This document shows, piece by piece, positions 45,965 through 59,459 of a stretch of DNA of 64,000 nucleotides. The notes under the pieces were generated by a model that saw only the letters and a program-made list of their open reading frames with translations, did no database searches and had not been told where the DNA came from. Within the stretch, counting starts at the first letter, position 1; every line of letters begins with the position of its first letter. Origin of the DNA: Cryptomeria japonica (Eukaryota; Streptophyta; Pinopsida; Cupressales; Cupressaceae); the NCBI RefSeq assembly GCF_030272615.1, contig NC_081413.1, positions 442,145,038 through 442,209,037 on the forward strand, given 5' to 3'. A program made the position numbers and the translations under genes.

Positions 45965-46013
45965 CTTCTCTTCACTTCAATTATCAATGCTACGGATTGA
46001 ACAATAAACTCTT

Positions 46014-46023
46014 CTATTTAAAT
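46014..46023 (-). promoter_or_regulatory. TATA-like box of the peroxidase gene
   Basis: ATTTAAATAG on the minus strand, 50 nt upstream of the ATG. It would place transcription start about 20-25 nt before translation, so the 5' leader would be short. Confidence 0.5.
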
Positions 46024-46499
46024 CCTTACTCTGTTCAATTATTGGGTTCCCCACAACCCATTATTGTAAACATCTACAGCTGTTCATATACCTACTCCAT
46101 GTCTCTCCATGCACTGAAAGCGCGTCATGGAACGTGTGGCTATTTATTGTTTCATTCATAAACAATCATATTTAATCGTTGTTTATTTACTGAATTTGAG
46201 CTCTACCTAATTTAGTCAAGACGATAAACACAATAATATATAACTGTCATTTACAGAGATTTATTTCATATAAAATGGCATTATGGGAAGTCGTCTTTCG
46301 TCATTGAGGTTTGCAACAGTTTGAATACTGTCTTGTTGTCCCTTTGATAATGATTAAGAAAACAAAGATGACGCTTTTGAAGGCTCAAGCACATGGATGG
46401 ATGGATGCGATGATTAATTAGAACAGTTGACATTTTCATAAGGAATTTCTATGAGTTGGGATTCGAACTGTTGACGTCAGAGCAAGGGCCTTGTGCGGG
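46024..46499. other. Peroxidase upstream region
   Basis: No frame. Contains ACGTGTGGC and other short motifs, but nothing I can call a defined element. The promoter presumably extends here. Confidence 0.35.
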
Positions 46500-46600
46500 A
46501 ATACGTGATGTTGCAGCACAATGTGTGGCGTGAGTTGTGTTGTAAGCACCATGGGATCTGAGTTCGAATCTGTTCCTCGCCACATAGACAATTAAGAAAA
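46500..46600 (+). mobile_element. Possible tRNA-derived SINE head
   Basis: GTGGCGTGAGTTGTGTTG (box A-like, about 46524) and GAGTTCGAATCTG (box B, about 46560) are spaced about 35 bp apart. A second box-B-like GGATTCGAACTG lies at about 46458. No tRNA cloverleaf can be drawn, so a SINE rather than a tRNA gene is likely. Confidence 0.4.
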
Positions 46601-47329
46601 AGCAAGGGCCATGTAAGTTGAAATTTATTAAAAACTTTGCTAGCAAGCATAAAGATGTTTGGTTGTACTGACTAGATTTAATGTCTTTTAATAGAAACGT
46701 TGAAAACATTAAGCTGTTGCTTCTTAAAGTAATGTTTTTATAAGTAATATGAAGATATAGAAGAACAAGAGACAACTAGAGAGAAGATATATGCTGCACC
46801 AGATGACCAAGATAAAAATAATCTTCAAATCGTGGTAGCCAAGATATGACTCACTCATACAGCTAGCCGTTGAAAAAGAATATACAAAGAATATAACCTT
46901 AAAATCTCACTTGTGCTTGGACTAATTAACCCATTTAGCTGGACATGCATGTGATAGTTGGAATGCTGGTGGATTCTGTTTTCAGAGAGTTGACATTGTC
47001 ATACACAAGCTTTTTTAAGCTTTTTCAATAAAATATTTATAGAAATTAGTTCATGTTACCAAGAAGTTTGTAACACAGATGATTTCTGAGTAATATGTGT
47101 TTTATCTTTTCTTTTAATAATCAATAATCAGTGAAGGTGCATTCTGAGACTTCTATTTTTAATTGTAATTTCATTATTTTTAAATTTTCATGGGACCATG
47201 AGCCTTTGAAAATCTTAATTATGTAGTTTTTTCTGAATACACCATTTATTTCATATAAAAGATGCATCTACTTCATTTTATGAGTAGAGAAGAATATAAT
47301 AAGAACCCTGTTTCATAAATTTTTTAATA
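46601..47329. other. Spacer
   Basis: AT-rich, no supported feature. Confidence 0.4.
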
Positions 47330-47854
47330 ATAAGTTTTTGATTAAAGGGAAATAGGTTTTGAGGGGACCAGAAATTCTATTACAACAAAATAGTCCAACA
47401 AAAGGGAACCAACAACGAACTAGACATTGGACAACAACGTAAACAAGGGAACAAACCCCAGAGACCTTACAAATCTTTTAGTAGGCTTTCATTCTTATGA
47501 ATTAGATCCTCATTAATACTCTGAACCTTGTTGACAACACTATCAATATGCATAGTGTCTTTGTCCTCCCTACAAAGTCTTGTGGCCAGACCTGACATAG
47601 AACTATAGGCCACCATAGAATCCTTCATGTGCTTCTTTGATTTGACACTAGCTGTTGGAGAGTCAGAGGCATTCTTGACAATCCCTAGATCAACTCTGCC
47701 TAGGCGTCTAACTTCCTAAGCCCATCCGCACTATTCTCCATAGCAAATTGACTGACTGCCACCACAACCCTTAATTTATCACGGAGTTTGGAAATATCAT
47801 TCTCCAAAGTTTTCCAATTCATCATATCCAATACCGCCTCCATATTAGTAGTCT
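47330..47854 (-). pseudogene. Coiled-coil protein fragment with LINE-like 3' tail
   Basis: Minus strand: MEAVLDMMNWKTLENDISKL, RDKLRVVVAVSQFAMENSAD. After a 1-nt shift it reads GRVDLGIVKNASDSPTASVK, KHMKDSMVAYSSMSGLATRL, VVNKVQSINEDLIHKNESLL and KDL-stop. Heptads predict a coiled coil. About 100 nt later it ends CCTATTTCCCTTTAATCAAAAA, like a LINE 3' end. I cannot name the protein. It may be a gag or ORF1 C-terminus, or a retroposed sequence. The upstream part is cut by the LTR-like start at 47855. Confidence 0.45.
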
Positions 47855-48540
47855 GTAAACACCTAAATTTGATTAATCTAATTAATTGATTTTAGTTATC
47901 CCGAACATTTTTAAATTAAATAATTACACATTATTTAATTAATTAGCTGTCCCTCCTTCTAGCTAATTAATTTTGTTAATTATTCTATAGTCCCCTTTTA
48001 ATTAATTACTTGATAAACCTAAATTATTTAATTAATTAAATGAGCTCCCTTCTTCTATTAAATAAATCCAATACATGATTTGATTATTTAATTCATTTCG
48101 TCCTTCTCCTCCAATTTATAGAATTAATTAATCTTATTTCCCCACATGTCTCCTAACCTAAACCCTCATCTAACCCTTCTCCTAGCCTAATTCTTGGGTT
48201 CTAACCAACTTATCCCTTCCAGCCACCCCCCCCCCCCCCCTCACGTGTGTGCATATTCGTAATACCTTTAATAATTGGAAAATAATATTGTTTATTAGGG
48301 TGTTTATCTCCCAAATAGACATGCGTTCTTCGAGACAGATGTCATTTCCCTTCTTGCATTTTTTCCCTGTCAAGGACACTTGTCATCCTTGGTCCACATG
48401 GCATTTGGAGGATTTCCACTTGTCCTCTTTGAGAACATGTGTCTAATTTTTAGGGCCCTTTCATCTCCCATCTATGCCTATATAATCCCTCATTTTTCTA
48501 TCCAATTCATTTACTTTTTCACAATCATACCATGGGTATG
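47855..48540 (+). repeat. LTR-like end (TGTAAACACC type), plus orientation
   Basis: Starts TGTAAACACCTAAATTTG. A stretch very rich in TTAATTAATT follows, then a run of 15 C (48226-48240), and a TATA box CTATATAATCCCTC near 48478. Start, AT block and TATA recall a conifer-type gypsy LTR. A related start in minus orientation lies at 57637. The far end is undefined, as is any relation to fragment F downstream. Confidence 0.4.
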
Positions 48541-51059
48541 TGTACAATCATGAGGGGCCAAAAAGTGTCAATATTTTGTCTAAATACGTAATTTATAGGT
48601 TGATTGAAAAATATCTATAACTTTCAAATGGTATCACATTTTTTGAATCAAAAACATGCATCGCATTCTATGCTTCATATACAATGGGATTAAAACATTT
48701 TGAATTTCATAAAGTTTTGATCAAGTTATGGTGGTCATACATATGAGTTTTTTATATTTTAAAAAACTTTAGTAAAAAATCACAATTAATTATTTATTTC
48801 AAAAAAACAAAAACAAAAAATTGTGTCACATCTGTACATGAGTCTTCTACTTATATCTAAAATATTAAAAAAAAATATTATGATTTGATTGTAGTTAGGG
48901 TGGTCAGATAGACACCTGCTTCTTATCTTTTTCCTAAAATTTAAGTACTACTATGTAATAAAATTTCAAATTTTTGTCAAATAGATTTTTATTTTATTTA
49001 GAAAACAACTAATAGCTTAGAAACTACATTCAATTTTATGCAGATTCTATTCTTACATATTTTTGAAATAATGTTGGTAACTTATTCGAATTTTTACATC
49101 AAGTTGCCTAACTCTATTTTTTTAATTATCATTTCCAATTAAGGGCCTATTTGGCCTACCATGATCCTGCACATACGCCAATCATAATACCAAAATAACT
49201 ACTTACAACACTCTCATTTGCACACTACATCATGTCCATTTGTATTTATTTTTCACCTAGCTTGCATTTCCACATGATCATGGAGCAACTTCAAACACCC
49301 TTGGAATCATAGGGATCAAGCACACATCAAATCGATGGACTATCAAATTGAAGGATAAATCTAGATTTTCTATTTTTAATTAATATTGTGTTTTTTTATC
49401 TAATTTTTCCTTCTTAATTGTCCTTATCTTGAGTGTTTTATTAATTTGTGTTTGCTAGGTTGTTATCGTTGTTATTTCAATCATCTTTATTTTGCACTCA
49501 TATTTTTACTAACACATTTCTGGCACACTTGGGACCCACTTCACAATTCATATCTCACACTTTTTTGTTATTTGAGTGTGTTTTTCATACATTTTGATCA
49601 CTTGTAGGCAAGAATGCAGGAATATAGGTGGATTTATGCCTCAACAAAATTCTATTCCTCAACAATACAAATTCAAGAAATGACGGGTTTGTTGGGCCTA
49701 AAATAGTGGGATTGCCAGGAGATTGTACGAAAGGTATAAAACCTGAATTCTGCTCTCAGATTTTTTATTTTTTATCCTATCAATTCATAGTCAAATAGTA
49801 GGTTTGTGGGGTAAAATGGTAGGATTGCTTGTTAAAATGGTGGGATCACATAGAGAAGTATTAGGTTTTCTTCTCTGTCTACATTTTTTTACTCTATGTT
49901 ATTTTATCAGATTTATTTTACTAGCAGGGTAGTGGGAATGCTAGGTGAAATGGTGGGCTTGCGGGTAGTTATTTAGGGTAGTGGGAATGATCTATAAAGA
50001 AATGAGAACACTCAGTGTTTTATGTTTCTGTCATTTTCCTAAATGTTGATTTTGCTAACCCACTAATCTACTACTGTTTCATGGTTTTTGGCTAACATTG
50101 GTGCAGGTTCCATAGTAGAAGACCCCAAACGCTTGAAACTCTACCTCATTTTTTGTAGGACCACCAAAGAGGGGTGCATTTGCAACAATTTTATACTACA
50201 ATGAATCATGTGTCTTCTATTAGTTAGTAAAAACTTCAATTTTATAAGTAAATGAACCTCTATATTAGGTGTTTGGCACAGTGCATGTGAGTGAACCTAA
50301 GTTGCTAGTGCACACTATCCTCTCCCCTAGCTTTTGTGGTCCTGGGTACAAGAGAAAAGTTTTAGTGGTGCTCATTTTTTATTTTTATTAGAGGGTCTAC
50401 CTCCTTAGAAACCATTAAGATCGGGTGAGAAGGAATAAACCAAGCGGTACTTCTTTAGCCCTCTATATAAATTAAAAAGTCAGGTAAAAACCACAACTGC
50501 TTGGTGATGTGCATTTACACTGACGGTTCCCTTGGGATAGGCTCTTAAGTGAGTCACCTCCGCATGGGTAGACACCAGGTTCCGCTAAAGTTCATTTCAC
50601 CACAAACCAAATTTTTAGTAACCCAAAACCTTTTTGCTTGTTGACGTAGGAGGTTAGACCTTTGAAGCTGCCCTAATTTGTACAATTTGGTAGGTAGTAT
50701 TGCTTGTTTCAAAAACCCTAAAACCAAGCTTTAGTCAATGTATAACCATGACTAGTCTTGTCATTTGTTATTTAGGGTCAAAATCCTTCTGTTACTATGC
50801 CCTCAATCCTTTTTTCACTCATTTGATATTTTACACTTTATTTACCATCCAAATAATATTATATTATCAATTCCTATAGTACCATGGGAGTCATGAGTCC
50901 ATTTTAAAGAAAGGTTGCATGATAGTGGTGAACTAATTATATTAAGCAATCCTTACCACAACCTTGCATGGTATAGGTCTTAGGTCATATATGACTTTGC
51001 AGGGAAGTAATAAACCCGTAGGACTGTAGAAATTATAAGGCTCTATAAAATGTTGTTTC
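48541..51059. other. Spacer upstream of fragment F, with a short motif array
   Basis: No long frame. Between about 49690 and 49990 the motif AATGGTGGGNTTGC / TAGTGGGATTGC recurs six or seven times, loosely spaced. The rest is AT-rich and featureless. Confidence 0.45.
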
Positions 51060-52992
51060 TTGGTAATGGTAAGAGGTGAATGACTATTCAAAGGAATATC
51101 ACCATCCAGTGAGGACGAAGAAGCTAGTAAAAGAGATGATTGTGGTATGTAAGGATATGGAGGTGTGTTTATTGTTGGTTCACTAGATTGGGAGAGTTGG
51201 TTTGGGCATATTGTGGGTTAGTGATAACCTTGAAACATGAGTAGGTTCAGTAATTGCATGGGTTGTTATTAAATCTTGACCGTTCCTTTTTGTGAAATCC
51301 ACTGTGAAGGTTTAAACTCAAGAAAGATGACCATCTTGGCATGATTAGATATTAATGGAAAAGTGATAGGTTGTAGGAGTAAATAAACTTGAATTTTGAT
51401 CCCATTTTGGTCACCTTGCATTCAGAGAAGGTTAAAATTGGAGCTATATGCAGTCTGAAGGAGTGATTTAGAACTAGGCTGAATTCTTTGAAACAAGTGA
51501 TTTTCTCTTGTTTGAACGAGACTGACATCACCCTTGATAAAGCTAGAAGGATAGTGTTGAAAGGTGTTATGTTGATTATTCCAGGTATAAAAATATAGAA
51601 AGCATTTTCCCTTGACCAAGTGAGAAACCAAGAGGACCCCATGTTGATTTCAGAGTTTGATTTTAGAACAAGGGATGAGTGGCATAGGGTACAACCCTAA
51701 AATTGAAAATTTTGTCCTTGTGATTAAAGCACAAAAATATAGAAAAGCCAAAGTTGTTGGATTTTGTCCAGGATATGAGAGGAATAGCTATGGTAAAAAC
51801 ACTCAAGGACACTTCAACATTGGAAGCAACCACCATTACAATGCATTTGGCCATGTTTACTCAAGCTGTTGTCAAGAATATGGAGCTCAAATTGGTGGAA
51901 TATGAGACCCAAATTGATATGAATGATGAGATAAATAGATCTTTTGTAAAATATATAAAATTAAAATAATTAGAAGGAGCAGTGTCATCTCACAACAAAG
52001 AGATTTTAATCTATCAATCCCCCACAACTCAAGACCCTAGTGCTGATAGAATTTCCATGGAACAAATTCATTGAAACAGGGATTGGAGAAGGAAATTAAA
52101 AAGTTAAAAAGGCTCAATGAAGATACTAAAGAAGGGGTTAAAATTAAATCTTTGCTATATTTTAATTTTTTTTGGATCATAGGGTGAAATTGGTCAAAGA
52201 CAAAATAGAAGATGTGCATAAATTTTATACTACTTTATTATAGGCATTGGAGTAGTTGAAGGAAAATTCCCCAATCCTAGATCCATTGTTCAAGAAGTGG
52301 CAACCTATTAAACATATTTTTTTCACCCTATGTAAGGTTTTGCAAAGAAGTGTTGATGCCACAACAACTCTAAAGCCCACAAAGAGGATGGTGAAGATGT
52401 TTTTTGATAAAACCCAATACATGACCGGGGGGGAACATAAGATGAGAGAAAAAATTGAATCTCTAAATACATTAAACCACTGGTCAATTCTAGAAATACT
52501 TGGAGAAGATTCTCAACTCAAGGATTTTGATAATTGGAAGGAGGAATTCATTTAGGTAGTCCCTAATGCGATCACTCATGTGAAAAAAGATCAAAAAATA
52601 AGTGTTCAAAATTTCAATTTTATCCTTGATAGGATGATTGCATTGGGTATAGGCTACTCCAAATTTATTATAGATGTTAGAGGAATATCAGACAAAATGT
52701 GGAAAGATCATTTGGAAAATGTGCCACAAATTCAAGAATATAAGTGGCCAAATGATTATATAGTGTTTCATTGGAACAAAAGTATTTGACTCCATCTGAG
52801 GAGTAAGCATTGTTTTCTCGTAATGTGTTGCAAAGTAGTTAAGTTTTTTATTTTTGATTCCAAAATTTTGGTTTCCAGTTCTTTCAGTTTATATTGTTTC
52901 AATAACAACACTAATTTTTTTAGAGTGGGAGTTGAAGACACAATTCAATCATCAGAAGAAGGGACCTTTCTAGATCCATAATCATAGGTACT
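51060..52992 (+). pseudogene. Fragment F: decayed relative of the long ORFs of C and D
   Basis: Plus-strand coding traces begin with an acidic stretch (SPSSEDEEASKRDDC). Many stops follow. Then come two long open pieces: LKENSPILDPLFKKWQP, LCKVLQRSVDATTTLKPTKR and LNTLNHWSILEILGEDSQL (52256-52555), and VQNFNFILDRMIALGIGYSK, DVRGISDKMWKDHLENVPQI (52580-52789). ILDPLFKKWQP lines up with ILTPIFDRWRP in D at the same place, before the coiled-coil tail. That suggests the C-terminal half of the same family, heavily eroded. No pol domains nearby. Confidence 0.45.
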
Positions 52993-55900
52993 TCTTGATT
53001 ATTAATAGGATTTGGATGTGTTTCATTCTTGTCTCATAAGGATTCTAAATCCTCAGTGTTGTTAATCTTTTATTTTCATGTTTATTCTCCTTTGATAATT
53101 GTATCTTTGTAATGTTGTGGTCAGTGTAATTAGAGATAAGAAAAAGCAGTTAATGTAATACAAAGTTATTATGTCGCTCGATATGTCTGAATGGGTAGTT
53201 GAAATAGTTTCTTGAAATTTAACTCTTTTGTAAATGGTCTAAAATCTTTTTGCTTCCTTTGTTGGCTTATAAGAAGAAAACCAATACTATAGTAGGGGTT
53301 CATCAATAGTTAATTTTGGGGTTCGAAGATACATATTGTAAAAAGATTTGATACAGAGATGGAAAAGACACAATAAGCTTGTTCCAATTTTGGTTTCAAT
53401 TATTTGAAGACATTAATGAAGACAAATCTTTCAACCATCTCCAATTTTGTTTTCTTCTTGTCATATGAATTGATATATCAAACATACATTTTATTTGTCG
53501 AAGTTTCCATGTCTTCTATCTGATTTATTTAATTGGTTCTCTCAAGTAGGGATTAGATACTCTTGGATAGACTATAGTGATAAGAGGGAATAAAATTGGA
53601 TTAAAAAGAAGGGTCTCATGATTGATTGTCTTGAACATTTATGCAAAGAATAAATAAAAAAGTTCCTAATAACTAAAGTTATAACCATTAAAGGAACACA
53701 TATCAATATGATAATTTGACTCCTTTTACCTATGGAGAAGGCACTTGTTAGTTTTGCTCCCAAAACAAATTCATAAAGATTTCATATACATATTTCATTT
53801 TTGTTGTAGGGTTTATTTTAGTTAAATTTTATATTTTTCACCCTCATACCAGTCAAAATAGATGATAAAGGGTAGTTGAATTAAAGTTATGATTGGAATA
53901 AATCCTCAAGTTGCATGAGATTTTTATAGACACAAAGTCACCACATGATTTTGAAGGGAAATCATTAATGGTGGAGTTAGTTTACCCACCAAGGTCTTGT
54001 AGAACCTAAAGAGAAGGGTATTGTAACAATCTTGGTTATTTCCACTCGCTGGCCAAATCCTTTGTCAAAATTGATCAGAAAAATTGGTAGTTTTTTATGG
54101 TTTGAAAATCTATTGATTTGGGAGCCAACAATTTGGAATTCTCTTATAGAATGGTCTTCCTAGAGCCTACTCTTTGGAGATTTGGATGGGATCTACTTTG
54201 TTATAGGTTTCTTAAATGAGCATTTTCCCCTATTGTCTTTCTTTTAGGGCTTTTGGGCCCCAATGGTACTGCATACAACATATCTATTGAGGTAGTACAT
54301 GTTATTTTGTTTCTAGGTTTCTCTACTACTCAATGTTTAAGGATGCCTTTCAAAATCCTTTGAGTTTATTTGTGTTATTACATTCAAGGTTTACTTTGTT
54401 TATTGTTTTTCTCTAGAATGGCTAGGTGCTTCTTCTTTCACAAGTTTTATAGGTGTCTCCAAATGACTGTGGTTTCCTTCCTTGTCTAAGGATAAAGGTG
54501 GTCCTACTAGTAAAAGTTTGTGAGAAGCCTTTCAAAATCTATTGGTTGTTGACTAATGACTATTCCATTGGGTACATCAGCTTTAGTGCAAGGGGGTTCT
54601 TCAAGAGGATGATTCTAGGTTCCTTCATAAACCCGTCTATTTTGATTATATAATTTTGATGTCTTAGGACCCTTAGTCCCATCAGTTTGATGCTCTAGTG
54701 AAAAACCTCTTTTCAAAAAAGGTCATGTCCTTTTTTGGTTTTTGTGGTTTAGAAGATCTCACTACTTGTGAGCTCCTCCCCTTTTGTGTGCCTATGTGGT
54801 AGTTTTGTAATGGTTTGGGCCTCTCCTAACTTTAATTATTTAATCAAACATTAATATTCATACTATATTATTATATTTATTTATTTTATACAAATTTTCA
54901 CTTTTCTTGATTTATACGTTGAGGGTAATTTAATTATTGATATTTTTTATTTGGTTAAATGCAACAATATTTATATAAGGATACAAGGAGGCATATGTTT
55001 GATATAATTGTATAAATTATAATAGTTGTAACTATAAATTTTGGAAAACAACAATGTAATATGCAAGTTTTATGCTGAAATTCCCCCCTTATTACATTTT
55101 TATTTTAAATGTACCATCGAAACCTCAAATTTAATTTTGCCAAGAGAATATCCTCAAGATTTACATTTTACACAAAAATAAAACTTGTTTAATACAAAAA
55201 ATAATAAGCATTCATAGGAAGAATTTTCTTTGAAGAAAAAAAACGTTAATTAGGTTGAACACAAGTCAAGCTACCTCATAACACTCAAAAGCGTGTAATT
55301 CCAAGATGAGTTATTCGGTTCAGAGACAACCATCTCCCTAAACTTGTAAATTATAGATTTTTAAATTGTTGGACAATAATCCATCTTGAGCTACACTTTT
55401 GGAGGTCCATCAAATTGTCTCATGACTCTCAAAAGCTTATAATTGTCACTTACAATCTCATGAACTCTTTGAATAATAGTCCATATTGAGCTCATTAAAT
55501 CCCTTACCTATCCTCAAAAAGTAAACTTCACAACATATACATTCTTCATACTTATTAACATCAAAAAGGAAATAAAAAAATATGTTTATCATGCAAAATG
55601 ATATTTCAAGTGAGAAGCTAACTTGAGATAATATAAATTCCTCCAGCCTTTGGTGCCTCTAGCCTCTAATGTGACCCCATTAGACTTTATTTATTTGATG
55701 TCTTAGGTGATCCTTTGGAGGCCTCACTAGGGTGTAATAAAAATAGTCCCAAAATTCCAAGCATAAGATAACATGATAAGAGAATTAATTTCAATTGAAA
55801 ATGCCTCCATACCTATTTTTTTTAATAACAATTATAAAAATAGACTAACTTTGCTTCTCCCTATCCAAACTACAACCCAAAATAATAGTGAAAACACAAA

Positions 55901-56759
55901 TACATGCTCCTCATAATAAACATACATCTCACGAATAACCCTCACACCTATAAATCCTTATATTTCCAAGAACAAACAAGTTCACAAAAATTTAACACCA
56001 CCAAACAATTGAGAATTCAATCTTGATTTATATATATTTTCCTTTGTATTGTATCTCTATCATGTAAACACCCAAATATTTGGAGGTTCTTCTCAATAAA
56101 TTATTACTTATAATATCAAAATTTAAAAGCCTATTCATAAATTTGTTCCTTGTAGATTACTAGGAAAGAAGGCTCAAATAATAGCTACCCTAATGCATTT
56201 CCAAACATGTTTTTCCCATTTTAGAAAATGAAACTTCACCTTACACTTCTTCTAACTTGTAGTATGGATATGGATTGTTTTTTGCTACAATAATCCTAGA
56301 TTATCACATCATAAATCAACAAAATTTAACAATTTTCTCCTTTAATTTTAAACAAGTGTCATACCTTGTTTCTCTTCTTGAATATTCAAATGCCTTTTTT
56401 AGATATTTTATCATCAAGTATTGTGTATTGAGATTTTGGATGCTTTGTAGTAATAGGATGTTGTTATATGGACACACCTCTCTATATTTAAATTCTTCTC
56501 TTAGGAAAACTTTAGATGCATTCTATAACTCATACTCAAACCTAGCTTATAAATTTTGAACATCTTTAATTCCTTCAATGGATTCAATGCCTTATTTCAC
56601 CAAGAAATGTGAGGTAGGAAATCGTAATAAAGCATCAAAAGCATCATATTAGGAAACCACAAACCTAATTGCAAATGAAATCAACTCTTATCACATTCAA
56701 TGAAATAATCGAAGATAAGATTTATGCAAGAAATGTAAACTAATCAAAATCTCCTTGAA
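52993..56759. other. AT-rich spacer
   Basis: No frame longer than about 95 codons and none resembling a known domain. No paired repeats noticed. TGTAAACACCC at about 56065 resembles an LTR start, but the sequence after it does not match. Confidence 0.4.
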
Positions 56760-57637
56760 TTGACCTCCATTGTTTTTCTTTCTCCTTCAAATATGTTGTG
56801 GATCTCACCTACAAAGCACAATTGCAAGTAAAATAAAGATAATGATAAAATGATAGCAAAGTGATTTTTATAGAATAAGGATACTCGAAATGTGGTTGCC
56901 AAAAATGAGCAATGAGAGTATTTTGAATCAATAGACGAGATTAATATGGACATGGAAAGAATCAGTGGCCCTAGGATCAAACACATAGTAGAGTTTCCAT
57001 TAGGAAACAGAGAAAAAGTGGAAGAAATCTAGAAAGAAATCCAGAATCAAATTGAGGAAGATAATATGGAGATTTAATAAATAAATAAATTGATTATTCT
57101 CATATTTTTCCAAATTGACAGGTTGAAAAGTTAAATATGGAGATAAAAATTAGAAAGTGGAATATAAAATTGGAAATAAAAATTAGAAAGTGGAAGAGAA
57201 AAGTGGGGTCATAAATAAATAAATAAAATTTATGTATTTCACCCACACATGGTAATTAAATAAATTAAAAAATTATTTAATTAGATTAATTTAGAGAAAG
57301 GGATTAAATAATAAAAATAATTATTGAATCATGGAAGAATAATTAGCTTAGAATAAAGGGATTAAATAATTAATTGAATTATTTAATCAAAGAGGAATAG
57401 TTAGGATTAGTTGATTAAGATCAAGATTAATTGATTAGAAAGATATAATGATGAATACTAATTAATTAATTAAAATTATTTAATTAATGGTTTATAATTA
57501 AAAATTATTTAATTATTGGAAATTAGAAGAAGAATATTAGCACTAATTAAATTATTAACATTATTTAATCAATTTAGATGAAAAAGGTTAGTGAAAACTG
57601 TTGTCGAAGACTTAGGACAATTTTTAGTGTCTACAAT
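56760..57637 (-). repeat. LTR-like end (TGTAGACACT type), minus orientation
   Basis: Minus strand starts TGTAGACACTAAAAATTG, followed by a block of TTAATTAATT / ATTTAATTA repeats and then T- and C-rich promoter-like sequence down to a TTTGTAGGTGAGATCC. It is the mirror-orientation counterpart of 47855. The 3' limit is arbitrary. Confidence 0.4.
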
Positions 57638-57797
57638 TTTATTGTTAGAATGCCATATATAATTAAACATATAGGAAAAAGAAATCAAATCACATAGAAT
57701 AAAAATAACACCTCACATGAATTCACACTAGAATAACTTGTCCTCTATTGTAATAGCTCTAATACCAATATGAGGGTAAAAATTCTCAAGATATCTT

Positions 57798-59061
57798 TGT
57801 TAGACAACTCAGATAACCAGAGGACTACTGAGAGGGGGTACGGGGGCGGGGATGAATCACTTGTCACCAGATTACAAAACTTTAAACAATCAAATCCTTA
57901 TTACCAAAACACATAAACTCAATATCGAAATGCATAAATGAGATACCAAAATAACTGATATAGCAATTAAACATAAACATAAATCGTAGAACAGTTACCA
58001 TCCATCCATAACACATGACACCAAGATTTGTACGTGGAAAAAATGGTAAAGGGAAAAACCATGGTGGGAAGCCTACCCACGGCCAGACAATACTTCTGCA
58101 ATGAGTATGTGATTATAATAATAAGGGGCCTGCACATGCAGGAAGGCCAATAGCCTAGAGCACACTTCTAATCACAAAAAGGAGCCTCACTGACTACAAA
58201 ATAAATCCAGACTACAATCCGGAAAGAGGAGTGAACTGGAAAGATAGCATCTACTATGCCTGAGTATAGTTATGGTTAAGCTCAGTACTAGAGGTCTTAA
58301 ACCTCTCTTACCAAGCCAATTCGATCACCTATGATCAACCAAACCTTCTGCATATGATTACAACATTATTCACGCACATATAATCCTAATCCCATAACCA
58401 TGACCTATGATCTACAAAGAGATCTTACATCATATTTATACCAACCTAGGACCTAAACAATTAGGTCGGGCACCTACAAGATAATACAATGAGTTCATAA
58501 CATAAACCTGCAACCCAATGATCAACCAAGTTGGCTTACGCCAAAAATAATATAAACCAATCATTAAATCCCACCGGTAACGTATCAGGAGCATCCTCCA
58601 ACACGTTACATAAACCGATCCATAACCTAGATAAAACTAGACACAAAATAGGTCACCATAAACCAAATCCAACACCACCAATGAACTGGAATACAAACAA
58701 GATAACCAACAACATTCTGAAAGTCATGTAGAAGTCACACCAACACCACTTATCATGTGCGTCAAAAGATATTCAACAAAGCTCTGCTGGTAAAACCCTT
58801 ATCGATGACCAAAAGCCTTACTAGAACAAATGATAGCTCTCGAGTCATCAAATCCTGAACCAACTGATCGTGATACACATCTAAATAGCATGAATGACAA
58901 ATCCAAACCAATTCCACAGACCAAAGCATACCAGAGCATACTGAATCAATATCATAATCCAACAACCAACCGGAAATCGGTAAACAACCAAAACAATCGA
59001 TGTTGCCATCAATGACAAAACATCAATGCAACACATAATCAATTCCTCCAAATTGCCAAGA
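57798..59061 (-). repeat. 3' LTR of element G
   Basis: 1,264 bp; on plus it begins TGTTAGACAACTCAG and ends CCAAATTGCCAAGA. The outer end reads TCTTGG on the minus strand where TGTTGG is expected (compare the related LTR at 63877). It matches 62537-62990. A second primer-site-like GCTCTAATACCAATATG lies just outside, at about 57754, hinting at an older element there. Confidence 0.88.
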
Positions 59062-59073
59062 ATCCCCCCCTTT
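59062..59073 (-). other. Polypurine tract of element G
   Basis: Minus strand CAAAGGGGGGGAT, directly before the 3' LTR. Confidence 0.8.
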
Positions 59074-59459
59074 GGCATTCATGGAAACACTAGATGTAAA
59101 AAACATCCAAGTGCCAAGAAATGTCAAACAAGTGTCCCCCTATGGAAGACAACCAACAATCTCCCACAAAATGATACAAAAATGAAGCTTTGAACCAAAC
59201 TCCCCTGATGAATATATCTCTCCCTTATGTTTTTCACTAGAATAACTCTCCCCCTTTGACATCAATGCTAGAAATCTAACATAAACATCAAAGAAAAATC
59301 ATAAATCCTCTGATTCCTACAAATGACTACTCCCCCCGAGTAGTAGCACCACCACATCAATCCATAATGAGTAATAGCTTTGATAATGCATACCAGACTG
59401 ATGCCAATCAGCATCACTCAGTTCTCTACCAGAGAGGCAAAAACTCCCAATCTGTCTCT

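Noticed and set aside
46500-46600. tRNA gene
   Set aside because: Box A and B spacing is present but acceptor and anticodon stems cannot be formed; a SINE head is more likely.
56065-56090. TGTAAACACCC as a third LTR start
   Set aside because: The following sequence shares nothing with the starts at 47855 or 57637.
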